Below, in pieces: positions 9,420 to 17,207 of a stretch of DNA of 64,000 bases. Position 1 is the stretch's first letter. Each line of letters begins with the position of its first letter. The DNA is from an uncultured Vampirovibrio sp. (GTDB taxonomy: Bacteria; Cyanobacteriota; Vampirovibrionia; Gastranaerophilales; Gastranaerophilaceae): positions 620,001 through 684,000 of the forward strand of contig CAJTXT010000001.1 of NCBI GenBank assembly GCA_910583875.1, in the 5' to 3' direction. The notes beneath the pieces were generated by a model. That model saw only the letters and a list, made by a program, of their open reading frames with translations, did not search any database and had not been told where the DNA came from. The position numbers and the translations under genes were made by a program.

Positions 9420-10412
9420 ATGACACGAAATATTCTTTTTGTTATAGATGATTTAGAACTTAAATATTTTGAATTTAATGATTTGGTTACAGATTTTTGG
9501 TTTATTAAAGAATTTCTGAAAAGAAATAACAATGTTTCTGTAGCTGTAAAAAGTGATTTGTATATAGAAAAAGCACAAGCTTGTGTACAATCTCGTTCAA
9601 CTTATTTAAAAGATGAAAATATTTTCTATAAAAAAGAACTAAAAAGAACATTAATTAATGATTTTGATGTTGTATTCTTCCGACCCGACCCGCCTGTTGA
9701 TATTAATTATATTAATGCCTGCTATGTTTTTGATTATGTAGATAAGGAAAAAACCTTATTAATTAATGACCCGACAGAAGTTAAAGATTTTAATGAAAAA
9801 TTTCATATAAATTATTTTCCTAAGTTTGTACCGGAAAATATTGTTACTTCTTCACCTGAATTAATTATGAATTTTGTAGAAGAGAAAAAGGAAACAATTT
9901 TAAAACCGCTAAATAGATGTTTTGGCAGCGGCGTTTATTATTTGAATAATGAAGATAAAAATCTTTTGACAATAATAAATAATATGACAGAAGAAGGTAA
10001 AACCGCTGTTATGGTTCAAGAATATCTTCCTCAAGCAAAAGACGGTGATAAAAGAGTTTTAATTATTGGTGAAACTGTTATGGAAGAATGTATACAAAAA
10101 CTTCCGGGTGATCATAATTTTAAATTTTCAACTCATAGTGATAAATTTTTTAAGCCTGTTAAATTGACTCAAAACGAAAAAAATATGGCTCAAGAAATTG
10201 CAAAAAGATTATCCAAAAGAGGATTATATCTTGTAGGACTTGATGTTATTAATGAAAAAGTTATTGAGATAAATGTAACAAGTCCTTGCTATTTTATCCG
10301 CGAAATAAATCAAAATTACGGAATTCATTTTGAAGACAAAATCATGGCTTGTTTAGAAGAAATGATAGAGAAACATTTCTCGAAAGAAAGGGCTTATGCT
10401 TTTAACAAATAA
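9420..10412 (+). CDS. gshB: Glutathione synthetase (ATP-grasp)
   Basis: Ligates glycine to gamma-glutamylcysteine with ATP in the cytoplasm, the second step of glutathione synthesis. The 330-residue protein ends with the family's hallmark segments: VQEYLPQAKDGDKRVLIIG, GLYLVGLDVI and EINVTSPCYFIREIN, the last carrying the metal-binding E and N. LKPLNRCFGSGVYYL is the nucleotide loop region. The start at 9420 is chosen from AGAGG six bases upstream and the promoter position. It overlaps gshA by 17 bp, so the two are translationally linked. The order gshB before gshA is the reverse of the reaction order. Confidence 0.88.
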   Translation: MTRNILFVIDDLELKYFEFNDLVTDFWFIKEFLKRNNNVSVAVKSDLYIEKAQACVQSRSTYLKDENIFYKKELKRTLINDFDVVFFRPDPPVDINYINACYVFDYVDKEKTLLINDPTEVKDFNEKFHINYFPKFVPENIVTSSPELIMNFVEEKKETILKPLNRCFGSGVYYLNNEDKNLLTIINNMTEEGKTAVMVQEYLPQAKDGDKRVLIIGETVMEECIQKLPGDHNFKFSTHSDKFFKPVKLTQNEKNMAQEIAKRLSKRGLYLVGLDVINEKVIEINVTSPCYFIREINQNYGIHFEDKIMACLEEMIEKHFSKERAYAFNK

Positions 10413-11673
10413 TTCATCGGGATTAATTATAGATAAAAATCAGCTTGCTGAGGTTTTTATTTCTGGCTGTAAAACAACTCAATCTATTGGTGTTGAGTCT
10501 GAAAAACTTATCGTTTATAAAAATAATTTAAAAGCTATAACTTATGAAGATGCAGTTAGAATATTAAATTCTTTTGATGAAAATAAATGGCAAAGAATAT
10601 ATGAAGATAATAATCTTATTGCATTAAAAAGTGATATCGGTACAATTACGCTTGAACCTGGAAGTCAAATAGAATTAAGCCTTGCTCCGTTTGGCTCATT
10701 AGAAGAAATTACATCAAATTTAATGGAATTTTATTCAAATCTTGTGTTATATTCTGACAAGATAGGTGCAAAAGTTCTTGATAGCGGAATGCAGCCTGTT
10801 TCAACTTTTAATGATATCAAAATAATTCCTAAGAAACGTTATGAATATATGACGAAGTATCTACCGACAAAAGGATTAACTCCTTTTGTTATGATGAGAG
10901 AAACAGCTGGTATTCAAGCTAATTTTGATTATAAAAGTGAAGAAGATGCTATAAGAAAACTTTCGCTTTCTTTAAAAATGAGCCCTATTATAAGTGCTAT
11001 ATATGCAAATTCTCCAATAAGAAATTCTAAATTAACAGGTTATAAATCATTTAGAGCAAATTCTTGGTTGAATGTAGATGAAGAAAGATGCGGATTTATA
11101 AGTCAAAAATTGTTTGAAAAAAATACAAACTTTTCTTTTGCAGACTACATTGAAATTTTACTTGATGTTCCGATGATATTTATTCAACGCGGCTCAACAT
11201 GTTTTGGAACTAACCAAACCTTTAAAGAATTTATGCAAAATGGATATCTTGGAATGAATGCAATATTGTCTGACTGGCAAAACCATATAAGTCTTTATTT
11301 CCCTGATGTAAGACTTAAAAGTTATGTTGAAATAAGAAACCACGATGCCCAAAATCCATTGATGACATTTTCAGTTCCTGCGTTTTGGAAAGGTATTATG
11401 TATAATTCTGACGCTATGGAAGAAATAGAAAAAATATTAGCAAAATATGAATATCAAGATTTTATGCAATTACGAAAAGACTCACCAATTATGGGTATAA
11501 ACGCGAAAATCGGCAATATGGAAATAATAGATTTAATCAAAGAATTTTTTGATATTTCTTATGCAAGTTTAAGAGAAAACAAAAAACAAGAAGAAAAATA
11601 TTTAGACCCTGTTTATGAATATATTTCATTAAAACGGGTTCCTGCTGATAATTTAATTGAAGAGCATAATTAA
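10396..11673 (+). CDS. gshA: Glutamate-cysteine ligase (GCS2 family)
   Basis: Makes gamma-glutamylcysteine from glutamate, cysteine and ATP, the first and usually limiting step of glutathione synthesis. Family signs: GVESEKLIVY near residue 33, GTITLEPGSQIELS (~82-95), the PKKRYEYMTKYLP segment, MMRETAGIQANFDY and FANSPI-like IYANSPIRNSKLTGYKSFR. This is the plant/alphaproteobacterial/cyanobacterial type of enzyme rather than the E. coli type. Length 425 is normal. It starts inside the end of gshB, with AAGGG close to the ATG. The pair would give this presumed anaerobe a thiol buffer. Confidence 0.88.
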   Translation: MLLTNNSSGLIIDKNQLAEVFISGCKTTQSIGVESEKLIVYKNNLKAITYEDAVRILNSFDENKWQRIYEDNNLIALKSDIGTITLEPGSQIELSLAPFGSLEEITSNLMEFYSNLVLYSDKIGAKVLDSGMQPVSTFNDIKIIPKKRYEYMTKYLPTKGLTPFVMMRETAGIQANFDYKSEEDAIRKLSLSLKMSPIISAIYANSPIRNSKLTGYKSFRANSWLNVDEERCGFISQKLFEKNTNFSFADYIEILLDVPMIFIQRGSTCFGTNQTFKEFMQNGYLGMNAILSDWQNHISLYFPDVRLKSYVEIRNHDAQNPLMTFSVPAFWKGIMYNSDAMEEIEKILAKYEYQDFMQLRKDSPIMGINAKIGNMEIIDLIKEFFDISYASLRENKKQEEKYLDPVYEYISLKRVPADNLIEEHN

Positions 11674-11707
11674 TATTTAAGGAATTAATCACAATATTTT
11701 AGACTAC

Positions 11708-11737
11708 TGGCTGGTATTTATTATTAAATACTAGCTA
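11708..11737 (+). terminator. Hairpin downstream of gshA, possible terminator
   Basis: A 13-bp stem (arms 11708-11720 and 11725-11737, two G-T wobbles when transcribed) with a 4-base loop, about 35 bp behind gshA. It is not followed by a T-run, so it may be an mRNA 3'-end structure or a weak terminator. The rest of the gap to 11865 is AT-rich with nothing else recognised. Confidence 0.4.
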
Positions 11738-11865
11738 CTTGGGTAATTGTAGGCAATTATAAAAAGTATTAAAATATTAAAAATAACTATAATTTTTTAA
11801 CATAAATTTCGGAATTGTAAAAGTTATAAAATTGGAAGAGTCAAGAATAGGGAAAAAGGTAGATT

Positions 11866-13206
11866 ATGAGTAAAGATAAGGGGTGTGCCGGCACATATTA
11901 TGTATGTGGCTACACAAGATCAGACGGAACAGAAGTATGCGGATATTATAGAACATGCGGAGCTATGCATAATTCTGATACTGAAAGTACAAACAGTAAA
12001 ACAAACAATGCAAAAAATGATGATATAGGTTTGGGGCGTAATTCCGACAATATTATAAACGGAGATTTTTTATCACCATATCGTCTTTATGCAAGAGTTG
12101 AAGAAAATCATGCTGTTAATGAAACCGATACATATAAACAAGACCTGATTGATGAAGTAAAAAATACTGAAGTTGAAGTAAAAGGTATCGGTAAAATAAA
12201 AGCAGAAGATTTGATTCCTAATTTAGAAAAATATATTGAAGATACCCGTACAAAAATGGAAAAACGCGCTGATAGAATATATGGTTCTATGAAAAATAAT
12301 GAATATTATCATGATATAAAACTTATTGCTACGGCTTTTCCATATTTTGTTGAAAGAGTAATTCAAGAAATGGCAATAAGATTAAAAAAAGATGTAAACA
12401 GCATAAGTAAAATAATAACAAGAAAAGATATTTTAAATTCTTATGAGTGGGAAAATTTTACAAAAGATATTATGGAAAATCATAATACTAAAAAATTCTT
12501 TAATGATATAAAAAATCCAAGTAAATTTCTAAAAAATATGGAAAAAGATAAAAAACACCAAGAAGATTTAAAAGAAATGATAAATGATTATATAAATGGC
12601 GGTGAAATATCTCAGTTTGCTGCTGATATATTTGGAATACCAGATGCAGGAGGATTATTGCGTATAAATGGAAGTAATTCTAATTTAAATACAAATTATA
12701 CAAAAGATGCAGAAAAATATAATAATCCTGAAGAACTTCCAGAAAAATTTAAAGATACAATTAAAACAAAATTGAAAAGTCAAGGATTAAATGAAAATTC
12801 TAAAGGTTTATATTTTAATTCTAATTCTGAATTATCAAAAAGAATATCTTTAAGTCCTGAAATTATTTCATTAGCAAAAAAAGAAAAAGACAAAATTAAT
12901 ACATTTTGTAATTATGATAGTGAAAAAGCAATACCTTTAAGAAATAAAACAAGTATTGAATATAAAAAAAATAATATGTACTATGCTTTTCATTATGCGG
13001 ATGTATATAATTTAAAATATGATATGTTTGGCAATATCACAGGAGATTTAATCGATACCACAGATTTTAATGCAGGAAAAAATGAACCTATATTAATTCA
13101 AAAGGCAAGAGAACTACAAGATGAAGGTATTATTGAACCTAAATTTGTTATTATACATTTTGTTATTCCTAAGAAAATTGTTAATAAGGAAATATTAAGT
13201 GAATAG
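11866..13206 (+). CDS. Unrecognised 446-aa protein, candidate polymorphic toxin
   Basis: Family not recognised. The N-terminus has five Cys and a short doubled motif: VCGYTRSDGTEV followed by VCGYYRTCGAM. Residues ~35-75 are an S/T/N/D-rich linker, the middle (~80-250) is charged and helical (KDKKHQEDLKEMINDYI), followed by a possible domain edge at FAADIFGIPDAGG. The C-terminal ~75 residues look like a compact domain: YYAFHYADVYNLKYD, GNITGDLIDTTDFN, then VIIHFVIPKK. No signal peptide. The gene overlaps the next by 8 bp and is followed by two similar small membrane proteins. The arrangement (N-terminal module, linker, compact C-terminal domain, tandem small genes) resembles polymorphic toxins with immunity genes; that function is inference. 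A start at 11866 lies behind GGGAAAAAGGTAG. Confidence 0.6.
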   Translation: MSKDKGCAGTYYVCGYTRSDGTEVCGYYRTCGAMHNSDTESTNSKTNNAKNDDIGLGRNSDNIINGDFLSPYRLYARVEENHAVNETDTYKQDLIDEVKNTEVEVKGIGKIKAEDLIPNLEKYIEDTRTKMEKRADRIYGSMKNNEYYHDIKLIATAFPYFVERVIQEMAIRLKKDVNSISKIITRKDILNSYEWENFTKDIMENHNTKKFFNDIKNPSKFLKNMEKDKKHQEDLKEMINDYINGGEISQFAADIFGIPDAGGLLRINGSNSNLNTNYTKDAEKYNNPEELPEKFKDTIKTKLKSQGLNENSKGLYFNSNSELSKRISLSPEIISLAKKEKDKINTFCNYDSEKAIPLRNKTSIEYKKNNMYYAFHYADVYNLKYDMFGNITGDLIDTTDFNAGKNEPILIQKARELQDEGIIEPKFVIIHFVIPKKIVNKEILSE

Positions 13207-13498
13207 TATAAGAAAAAAAAGATATTTAATATATCTATATAGAATCATATCTAATTATATAAATATTTTAATTATTGGATTTATTAATATTATTGGTGCT
13301 TTAGTACTTTTTAATCCAAGTTCTGAATTTACTTTAAAATCATTATGGTTTTTTATATATGTATTAATATTTTTTATTTTTAAATTGATAATAAAACGTT
13401 TCAAGAATGTTTTTGTATTTATTATTGTAGCTATAGCTAGTACTATTTACTTTTTTATTTCATTTAGCGGTATCTTATTATTTTATAAAGGAAATTAA
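13199..13498 (+). CDS. Small three-helix membrane protein, possible immunity protein 1
   Basis: 99 residues, GTG start inside the end of the preceding gene. A basic N-terminus (RKKRYLIYLYRIISNYINI) leads into about three hydrophobic helices with a basic loop (KLIIKRFKN) between the second and third. It resembles its downstream neighbour: both have SNYxNxL near the N-terminus, a KxFK-like basic loop at the same place and a final helix starting near S-x-x-YF/YL. Tandem paralogues behind a putative toxin are usual for immunity genes; no family is recognised. Very AT-rich. Confidence 0.6.
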   Translation: MNSIRKKRYLIYLYRIISNYINILIIGFINIIGALVLFNPSSEFTLKSLWFFIYVLIFFIFKLIIKRFKNVFVFIIVAIASTIYFFISFSGILLFYKGN

Positions 13499-13810
13499 AT
13501 GCTGAAAATATTAAAATTTCTATCTAATTACAGTAATATGTTAAATCTTTTAACTTTTTTATATTTATTATTTATACCTCCTTTGATAATGAATTTATTT
13601 AAATATCATTTTATATTTCATTTAGTTTTGTTTATTCCATTTGTAATATTATTATTTTTGGAATTAATAACAAAAAAATTTAAGAAAAAATGGTTAGTTA
13701 TTTTTAGAAATTTTATAATTACATCATATTCCATATTATATCTTTTTTTTGTTACTGTAATGTTTGTATTTTTTGAAGGAATTCAAGAATATATTAATGA
13801 ACCACATTAA
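13499..13810 (+). CDS. Small three-helix membrane protein, possible immunity protein 2
   Basis: 103 residues, beginning at the base after the stop of the previous gene, behind AAAGGAAATTAA. Three hydrophobic segments (NLLTFLYLLFIPPLIMNL, FHLVLFIPFVILLFLELI, SILYLFFVTVMFVFF) with a KKFKKKW basic loop. It appears to be a diverged duplicate of the preceding 99-residue protein. Last gene of the cassette; a hairpin at 13824-13841 follows. Confidence 0.6.
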   Translation: MLKILKFLSNYSNMLNLLTFLYLLFIPPLIMNLFKYHFIFHLVLFIPFVILLFLELITKKFKKKWLVIFRNFIITSYSILYLFFVTVMFVFFEGIQEYINEPH

Positions 13811-13823
13811 GTTGTAGTTGTAG

Positions 13824-13841
13824 GTTGGGTTTTAACCCAAC
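13824..13841 (+). terminator. Short hairpin closing the 11.9-13.8 kb cassette
   Basis: Perfect 8-bp stem (GTTGGGTT / AACCCAAC) with a 2-base centre, 13 bp behind the last gene and followed by an A-rich, then T-poor stretch. It could be a weak terminator or a small dispersed palindrome. Confidence 0.4.
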
Positions 13842-13870
13842 ATCAAAAATTTAAAAATAAACAGATAACA

Positions 13871-13905
13871 AAAATTAAGCCCATGGAAATAACCATAGGG
13901 CTTAA
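13871..13905 (-). terminator. Intrinsic terminator of the pyrimidine phosphorylase gene
   Basis: Stem of TTAAGCCC(ATGG) and CCATAGGGCTTAA with one bulged base; on the minus strand it is followed by TTTTTGTT. It lies 23 bp past the phosphorylase stop. It may also stop plus-strand transcription from the small membrane protein genes. Confidence 0.7.
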
Positions 13906-13927
13906 AGTTTTATATTCAAAATAGTTC

Positions 13928-15232
13928 CTAATGAATAATTTTATAAATCAAAGAAATTGGTTCCGGTTCATTTTCAGAAATTTCAAAAGCTTCAAGAACT
14001 AAGTTTTCAGCATCTTTGATTGAATCTTCTTTATTTGTATAAATTACAGCGATAGTTTCACCATTACATACAGGTTCACCATATTTTTGAGTCAAATAAA
14101 TGCCTGCACTATAATCAATAGAATCGGTTTTCTTTTCTCTGCCTGCACCTAAATTCTTACAAGCTTTAGCAATTCTTAAGGCATCAATATTTTTTACAAA
14201 ACCGTCTTTTTCTGCTTTAACTTCATATTTAATAGATGCTTGAGGAAGTTTAGTGTAATCATCAAATATAGAAATATCGCCGCCTTGAGATTCTACTATT
14301 TCCTTAAATTTATCAAGAGCTTTGCCGCTTGTAATCATATCTTCCAAATATTTAAAGCCTTCTTCTTTAGAGGTGAATTTACCTGTTTTCTCAAACGCTG
14401 TTTGAGCAAGAGTAAATGTAATTTCTTTTAAATCGCTTTCTATATTACCTTTTAAGAACTCAATAACCTCTTGAATTTCAACAGAATTGCCGACAGCTCT
14501 TCCCAAGGGCTGATTCATAGAACTAATAACAGCGCAAATATTTCTGCCAAGACGTTTACCAACTTCTACCATAATTTCGGAAAGTTTTTCTGCATCTTGT
14601 GCTGTTTTTAAAAATGCACCCGAGCCATACTTAACATCTAATACAATATGGTCTGCCCCGGAAGCAACTTTTTTTGATACAACTGATGATGCAATCAACG
14701 GAATAATATCTACAGTAGAAGTAACATCACGAAGTGCATATAATTTACCGTCAGCAGGTGCTAAAGATAATGTTTGCGCTGCAATTGCAGTTTTGTGTGT
14801 TTTTACTTTTTCCTTAAATTCTTCAATTGATAAATCTGTTTTAAAATTAGGTATAGATTCTAATTTATCAATAGTTCCACCTGTATGTCCTAATCCTCTT
14901 CCTGATAATTTAGCAGTATAAATATCAGCAGCAGCCATTAAAGGCAAAAACATTAAAGTAATCTTATCTCCAACACCGCCTGTTGAATGCTTATCTACAA
15001 TATTTTTTGAAATTTCAGATAAATCTAAAATTTCGCCTGACTCAACCATATATTTTGTAAGCCAAGTAGTTTCATCAATATTCATTCCGTTAAAATAAAT
15101 AGCCATTAATAATGCGCTTGTTTGATAATCTTCTATTGAACCATTCATAATTCCATCAATAAAAAATTTGATTTCTTGTTCTGTAAGACTTCCGCCTTTT
15201 TTCTTTTTTTCAATAATGTCAATAATTTTCAT
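13928..15232 (-). CDS. Pyrimidine-nucleoside (thymidine) phosphorylase
   Basis: Splits thymidine/uridine with phosphate into base and (deoxy)ribose 1-phosphate in nucleoside salvage. Motifs: KHSTGGVGDKITLMFLP (phosphate and substrate loop), KLSGRGLGHTGGTIDKLES, and the C-terminal GAGREKKTDSIDYSAGI of the PYNP domain. The start is taken at ATG 15232 with CGGGG six bases upstream, giving 434 residues, the usual length; an upstream in-frame ATG at 15271 would add an odd hydrophobic tail lying across a terminator hairpin. deoC in this window (61.7 kb) would act on the resulting deoxyribose phosphate after a mutase. The symbol is left open between deoA and pdp. Confidence 0.9.
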   Translation of the reverse strand: MKIIDIIEKKKKGGSLTEQEIKFFIDGIMNGSIEDYQTSALLMAIYFNGMNIDETTWLTKYMVESGEILDLSEISKNIVDKHSTGGVGDKITLMFLPLMAAADIYTAKLSGRGLGHTGGTIDKLESIPNFKTDLSIEEFKEKVKTHKTAIAAQTLSLAPADGKLYALRDVTSTVDIIPLIASSVVSKKVASGADHIVLDVKYGSGAFLKTAQDAEKLSEIMVEVGKRLGRNICAVISSMNQPLGRAVGNSVEIQEVIEFLKGNIESDLKEITFTLAQTAFEKTGKFTSKEEGFKYLEDMITSGKALDKFKEIVESQGGDISIFDDYTKLPQASIKYEVKAEKDGFVKNIDALRIAKACKNLGAGREKKTDSIDYSAGIYLTQKYGEPVCNGETIAVIYTNKEDSIKDAENLVLEAFEISENEPEPISLIYKIIH

Positions 15233-15254
15233 ATAAACCCCGAATTCTAAAAAT

Positions 15255-15308
15255 AAATAAAAGAAGCCCATATTAATCTATGTTATTAATTTTTGGCTTC
15301 TTTTATTT
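15255..15308 (-). terminator. Intrinsic terminator of ompH, immediately before the phosphorylase ribosome site
   Basis: A 14-bp stem (15255-15268 with 15295-15308; core AAAAGAAGCC / GGCTTCTTTT) with a 26-base loop. Read on the minus strand the stem ends in TTTTATTTATTTTT. It lies 15 bp past the ompH stop and ends only about 15 bp before the ribosome-binding site of the phosphorylase, so the latter needs read-through or a promoter inside the hairpin. Confidence 0.75.
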
Positions 15309-15322
15309 GTATAACTAATAAA

Positions 15323-15775
15323 CTATTTTTTTGGTGTATTTAAATATTGAAGAATGTCATTTGTAACATCAACGCCGCCGGCATAAACAACGCCGTAGTC
15401 TAAAATAACATCTAATTTTTTAGCTGCTGCTACAGATTTACAAGCTGCTAAAACGTTGTCACGAATAGCTTTTTCTTTTTGTGTTTTTAAAGAATATACT
15501 TTTTCTTCTTTAGCTTTTAGTTCTTTTTGAACTTGTTCTTCAAAAGTTTTTCTTTGGATTGGTGATTCAATATTTTTAAATTGTTTTTCTTTATCTAATA
15601 CGTATCTTTGCAATTCATCTAATCTGCTATCAATATCTCTATATGCAGTTTTTGCAAAAGAGTATTCTGAAATAACTTTTTGGAAATCAGCATAACCAAT
15701 AGTGCCGGCATTTGCTGATAGATTAGCTGCAAACATAATTAATAAAGCAGTTAAAATAAATTTGAATTTAAACAT
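15323..15775 (-). CDS. OmpH/Skp-family periplasmic chaperone
   Basis: Small chaperone that keeps unfolded outer-membrane proteins soluble in the periplasm. The start at ATG 15775 has AGGAGG at ideal spacing and gives a clean signal peptide (FKFILTALLIMFAANLSANA); an upstream in-frame start would bury that signal. Mature part begins GTIGYADFQKVISEYSFAKT, the usual 'xIGYVDxQKV' opening of OmpH, followed by a coiled coil with many K, E, Q (about residues 55-115) and a C-terminal strand LDVILDYGVVYAGGVDVT. 150 residues, as expected. Supports an outer membrane. Confidence 0.85.
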   Translation of the reverse strand: MFKFKFILTALLIMFAANLSANAGTIGYADFQKVISEYSFAKTAYRDIDSRLDELQRYVLDKEKQFKNIESPIQRKTFEEQVQKELKAKEEKVYSLKTQKEKAIRDNVLAACKSVAAAKKLDVILDYGVVYAGGVDVTNDILQYLNTPKK

Positions 15776-15847
15776 TCTATCCTCCTGTAATAAGTCCATT
15801 TTATCAAATGATATGTATAAATACAAGATAAATTAATTTGGGGAAAA

Positions 15848-15876
15848 TTTCAAATTTATTATATCTATTATATAAT
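15848..15876 (+). promoter_or_regulatory. Predicted aroF promoter
   Basis: TTTCAA (15848-15853) and TATAAT (15871-15876) with 17 bp between, followed by AAGGAGATAA and the aroF start at 15898. The leader would be only about 15 bases, just enough for the ribosome site. Confidence 0.5.
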
Positions 15877-15897
15877 TAAGGCTAAGGAGATAAGAAT

Positions 15898-16911
15898 ATG
15901 TTAATAGTAATGCAGCCAAATGCATCTGAAGAAAAGATTCAAAAAGTTATAAGTTTTATAAAAGAACAAGGTTTTGACGCTCACGTTTCAAAAGGTGAAA
16001 ATCAAACTGTTATAGGTGCTGTCGGTAAAAAAGTAATAGATAAACGTAATATTGAGCTATTAGACGGAGTGAAAGAAGTTCTTAGAATTTCATCACCTTA
16101 TAAACTTGTAAGCAGAACATTTAAACCGGATGATACCATAATTGATGTTAACGGGGTTAAATTTGGCGGCGGTTATGTTGGAATGATAGCAGGCCCTTGC
16201 ACAGTTGAATCTTATGAACAAATGGATGAAACTGCAAAATTACTTAGCAGTTATGGAGTAAAAGTTATTCGCGGCGGTGCATTTAAACCCAGAACATCTC
16301 CTTATGCCTTTCAAGGTTTAGGTGAAGAAGGGCTTAAAATTTTAAGAGAAGTTGCGGATAAATATAATATGCTTGTTACTTCGGAAGTAATGGAAGTAAA
16401 TCAAATCCCGTTATTTTTGAAGTATGTTGATATATTGCAAGTTGGTGCAAGAAATATGCAGAACTTTAATTTATTAAAGGCTTTAGGTGAAGTAAGAAAA
16501 CCTGTTTTATTAAAAAGAGGGTTAAGTGCAACAATAGAAGAATGGTTGATGTCTGCTGAGTATATTATGGCTGGCGGAAATCGTGAAGTTATTTTATGTG
16601 AACGCGGTATAAGAACATTTGAACATATAACAAGAAATACACTTGATATAAGTGCTATACCTGTTGTTCAAAAAATAAGTCATTTACCTGTAGTTGTAGA
16701 CCCAAGCCATGCAACAGGTTTAAGAGATAAAGTTGCACCAATGTCAAAGGCTTCTGTTGCAGCTGGCGCTGATGGTTTAATTATAGAAGTTCATCATTCG
16801 CCGGAAACAGCTGTTTGTGATGGCGCGCAATCTTTATACCCTGAACAATTTAAAGAATTGTTTGAGGACTTAAAAGCCCTTGCTGTTGTTGTAAAAAAAC
16901 AATTTAATTAA
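15898..16911 (+). CDS. aroF: 3-deoxy-7-phosphoheptulonate synthase (DAHP synthase, type I beta)
   Basis: Condenses phosphoenolpyruvate and erythrose 4-phosphate, the entry step to chorismate and aromatic amino acids. Residues 1-70 are the ferredoxin-like regulatory domain typical of the beta subclass (MLIVMQPNASEEKIQKVISF), which in this subclass binds aromatic end products. The barrel carries AGPCTVES, RGGAFKPRTSPYAFQG, and VVDPSHATG. 337 residues, normal. Strong AAGGAGA before the ATG. It is monocistronic: a palindromic repeat follows. Confidence 0.93.
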   Translation: MLIVMQPNASEEKIQKVISFIKEQGFDAHVSKGENQTVIGAVGKKVIDKRNIELLDGVKEVLRISSPYKLVSRTFKPDDTIIDVNGVKFGGGYVGMIAGPCTVESYEQMDETAKLLSSYGVKVIRGGAFKPRTSPYAFQGLGEEGLKILREVADKYNMLVTSEVMEVNQIPLFLKYVDILQVGARNMQNFNLLKALGEVRKPVLLKRGLSATIEEWLMSAEYIMAGGNREVILCERGIRTFEHITRNTLDISAIPVVQKISHLPVVVDPSHATGLRDKVAPMSKASVAAGADGLIIEVHHSPETAVCDGAQSLYPEQFKELFEDLKALAVVVKKQFN

Positions 16912-16929
16912 GTAAGTTTTAGAAAAATT

Positions 16930-17031
16930 TGTCATGCTGAACTTGTTTCAGCATCTTAGATTTTGGTATTTAATCATTAAAATGAAAAATATTCTAAACT
17001 GGTAAGATGCTGAAACAAGTTCAGCATGACA
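16930..17031. repeat. Palindromic dispersed repeat, intact copy
   Basis: Inverted arms of about 29 bp: left TGTCATGCTGAACTTGTTTC.. and right ..GAAACAAGTTCAGCATGACA, with an AT-rich middle of about 44 bp. Each arm is itself an imperfect palindrome around GAACTTGTTTC. Same family as the copies at 21176, 25806, 29883, 31294, 34322, 34546, 42118, 42192 and 52937. It occupies a third of the 296-bp gap before malQ; the rest is AT-rich leader. Confidence 0.95.
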
Positions 17032-17207
17032 AGAATTTTGTAAAATATAGAACAAGAAAAATAATTTTTTATTATTTTCTATGTATAAATTATATGTCTA
17101 GTTAATTTGTATAATTATAATTTAATACTCTTTTACTTGTAAAATCTTAAAGAAGAATATACAATAAGACTTGTATGTAATTAGATTTTTTAAGGATATT
17201 TGAAATT

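Noticed and set aside
9402..9420. Earlier gshB start at 9402
   Set aside because: It would lie at or before the predicted transcription start and lacks a ribosome site; ATG 9420 has AGAGG at six bases.
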